The notes beneath the pieces were generated by a model. That model saw only the letters and a program-made list of their open reading frames with translations. It was not told the origin of the DNA and made no database searches. Made by a program: the position numbers and the translations under genes. DNA of 6,023 nucleotides from Hungateiclostridiaceae bacterium UBA3934 (GTDB taxonomy: Bacteria; Bacillota; Clostridia; Acetivibrionales; DTU013): the NCBI GenBank assembly GCA_002385815.1, contig DGEE01000091.1:15149-21171 (forward strand). Direction: 5' to 3'. Shown here piece by piece: positions 5,789 to 6,023 of this stretch (within the stretch, counting starts at the first letter, position 1; every line of letters begins with the position of its first letter).

Positions 5789-5830
5789 CACAGAACTCAG
5801 GTCGATCCTGAATGAAATGAGGTTAAATAT

Positions 5831-6023
5831 ATGGCAGGTTTTTTTGGGCTTTTCGACTATACAAAACCGGGACCGGGAGTGCCAAAGGATGCGCCCCCCA
5901 AATCACCGTTCATCGTTTTCTTCGAAATATTGCAGAGGAAATTCTGGAATTTCATAAAAATCAACATGATGTTCCTGATTTTCAATCTTCCGGCTGTCCT
6001 GGCAGGGATGTTCGTTCTTTTCA
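5831..6023 (+). CDS. YesL/DUF624 family membrane protein (3' end missing)
   Basis: The first 64 codons of a protein that continues past the right edge. The N-terminus (MAGFFGLFDYTKPGPGVPK, then PFIVFFEILQRKFWNFIKIN) resembles clostridial YesL/DUF624 proteins, which carry a short cytoplasmic N-terminus followed by several membrane helices; a first helix starts at about residue 45 (MMFLIFNLPAVLAGMFVLF). The molecular function of the family is unknown; some members lie in carbohydrate-utilisation clusters such as the Bacillus yes genes. ATG 5831 follows GAGGT (5819-5823) with a 7-nt spacer, and a sigma-A-type promoter lies at 5743-5771, so this is a separate transcription unit from the recO operon. 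Family call is from motif memory on a partial protein, so moderately sure. Confidence 0.75.
   Translation, partial: MAGFFGLFDYTKPGPGVPKDAPPKSPFIVFFEILQRKFWNFIKINMMFLIFNLPAVLAGMFVLF

Overview
The window is a run of conserved housekeeping genes from a Firmicute, most likely a member of the class Clostridia. The evidence is the gene order (pgpH/yqfF-type HD hydrolase, ybeY, dgkA, era, yqzL, recO, a cluster known from Bacillus and Clostridia), strong purine-rich ribosome binding sites, an undecaprenol kinase fused to a PAP2 phosphatase, and a YesL/DUF624 protein with a clostridial-looking N-terminus. Base composition looks intermediate (GC roughly mid-40s by eye). Genus-level placement is not possible from this window.

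Bases 1-5493 hold six plus-strand genes that read as one operon: a 5'-truncated c-di-AMP phosphodiesterase (pgpH type), the endoribonuclease ybeY, a DgkA-PAP2 fusion overlapping ybeY by 4 bases, the ribosome-assembly GTPase era, a 51-residue YqzL-family protein, and the recombination mediator recO. Spacing is tight (24 nt, -4 nt, 25 nt) except for about 160 nt between era and yqzL. No convincing internal promoter or terminator was found. The genes link second-messenger control, 16S rRNA maturation and 30S assembly (ybeY, era), recycling of the lipid carrier for wall synthesis (dgkA-PAP2) and DNA repair (recO).

Bases 5494-5830 are a compact control region. A 12-bp hairpin with A and T runs on its two sides ends the recO operon and also ends a tRNA-Leu(GAG) gene on the minus strand. 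That tRNA encodes its own CCA and has a perfect consensus promoter (TTGACA, 17 nt, TATAAT). Back to back with it is a good sigma-A-type promoter pointing right, with a small inverted repeat at its expected start site. It drives a YesL/DUF624 membrane protein that begins at 5831 and runs off the right edge.

I see no mobile element, CRISPR array, prophage or defence gene, and no clearly new system. The points most worth a second look are the lipid kinase/phosphatase fusion with altered phosphatase motifs, the unusual cysteine spacing in RecO, a cysteine-rich open stretch between era and yqzL, and the shared terminator that touches the tRNA CCA end.
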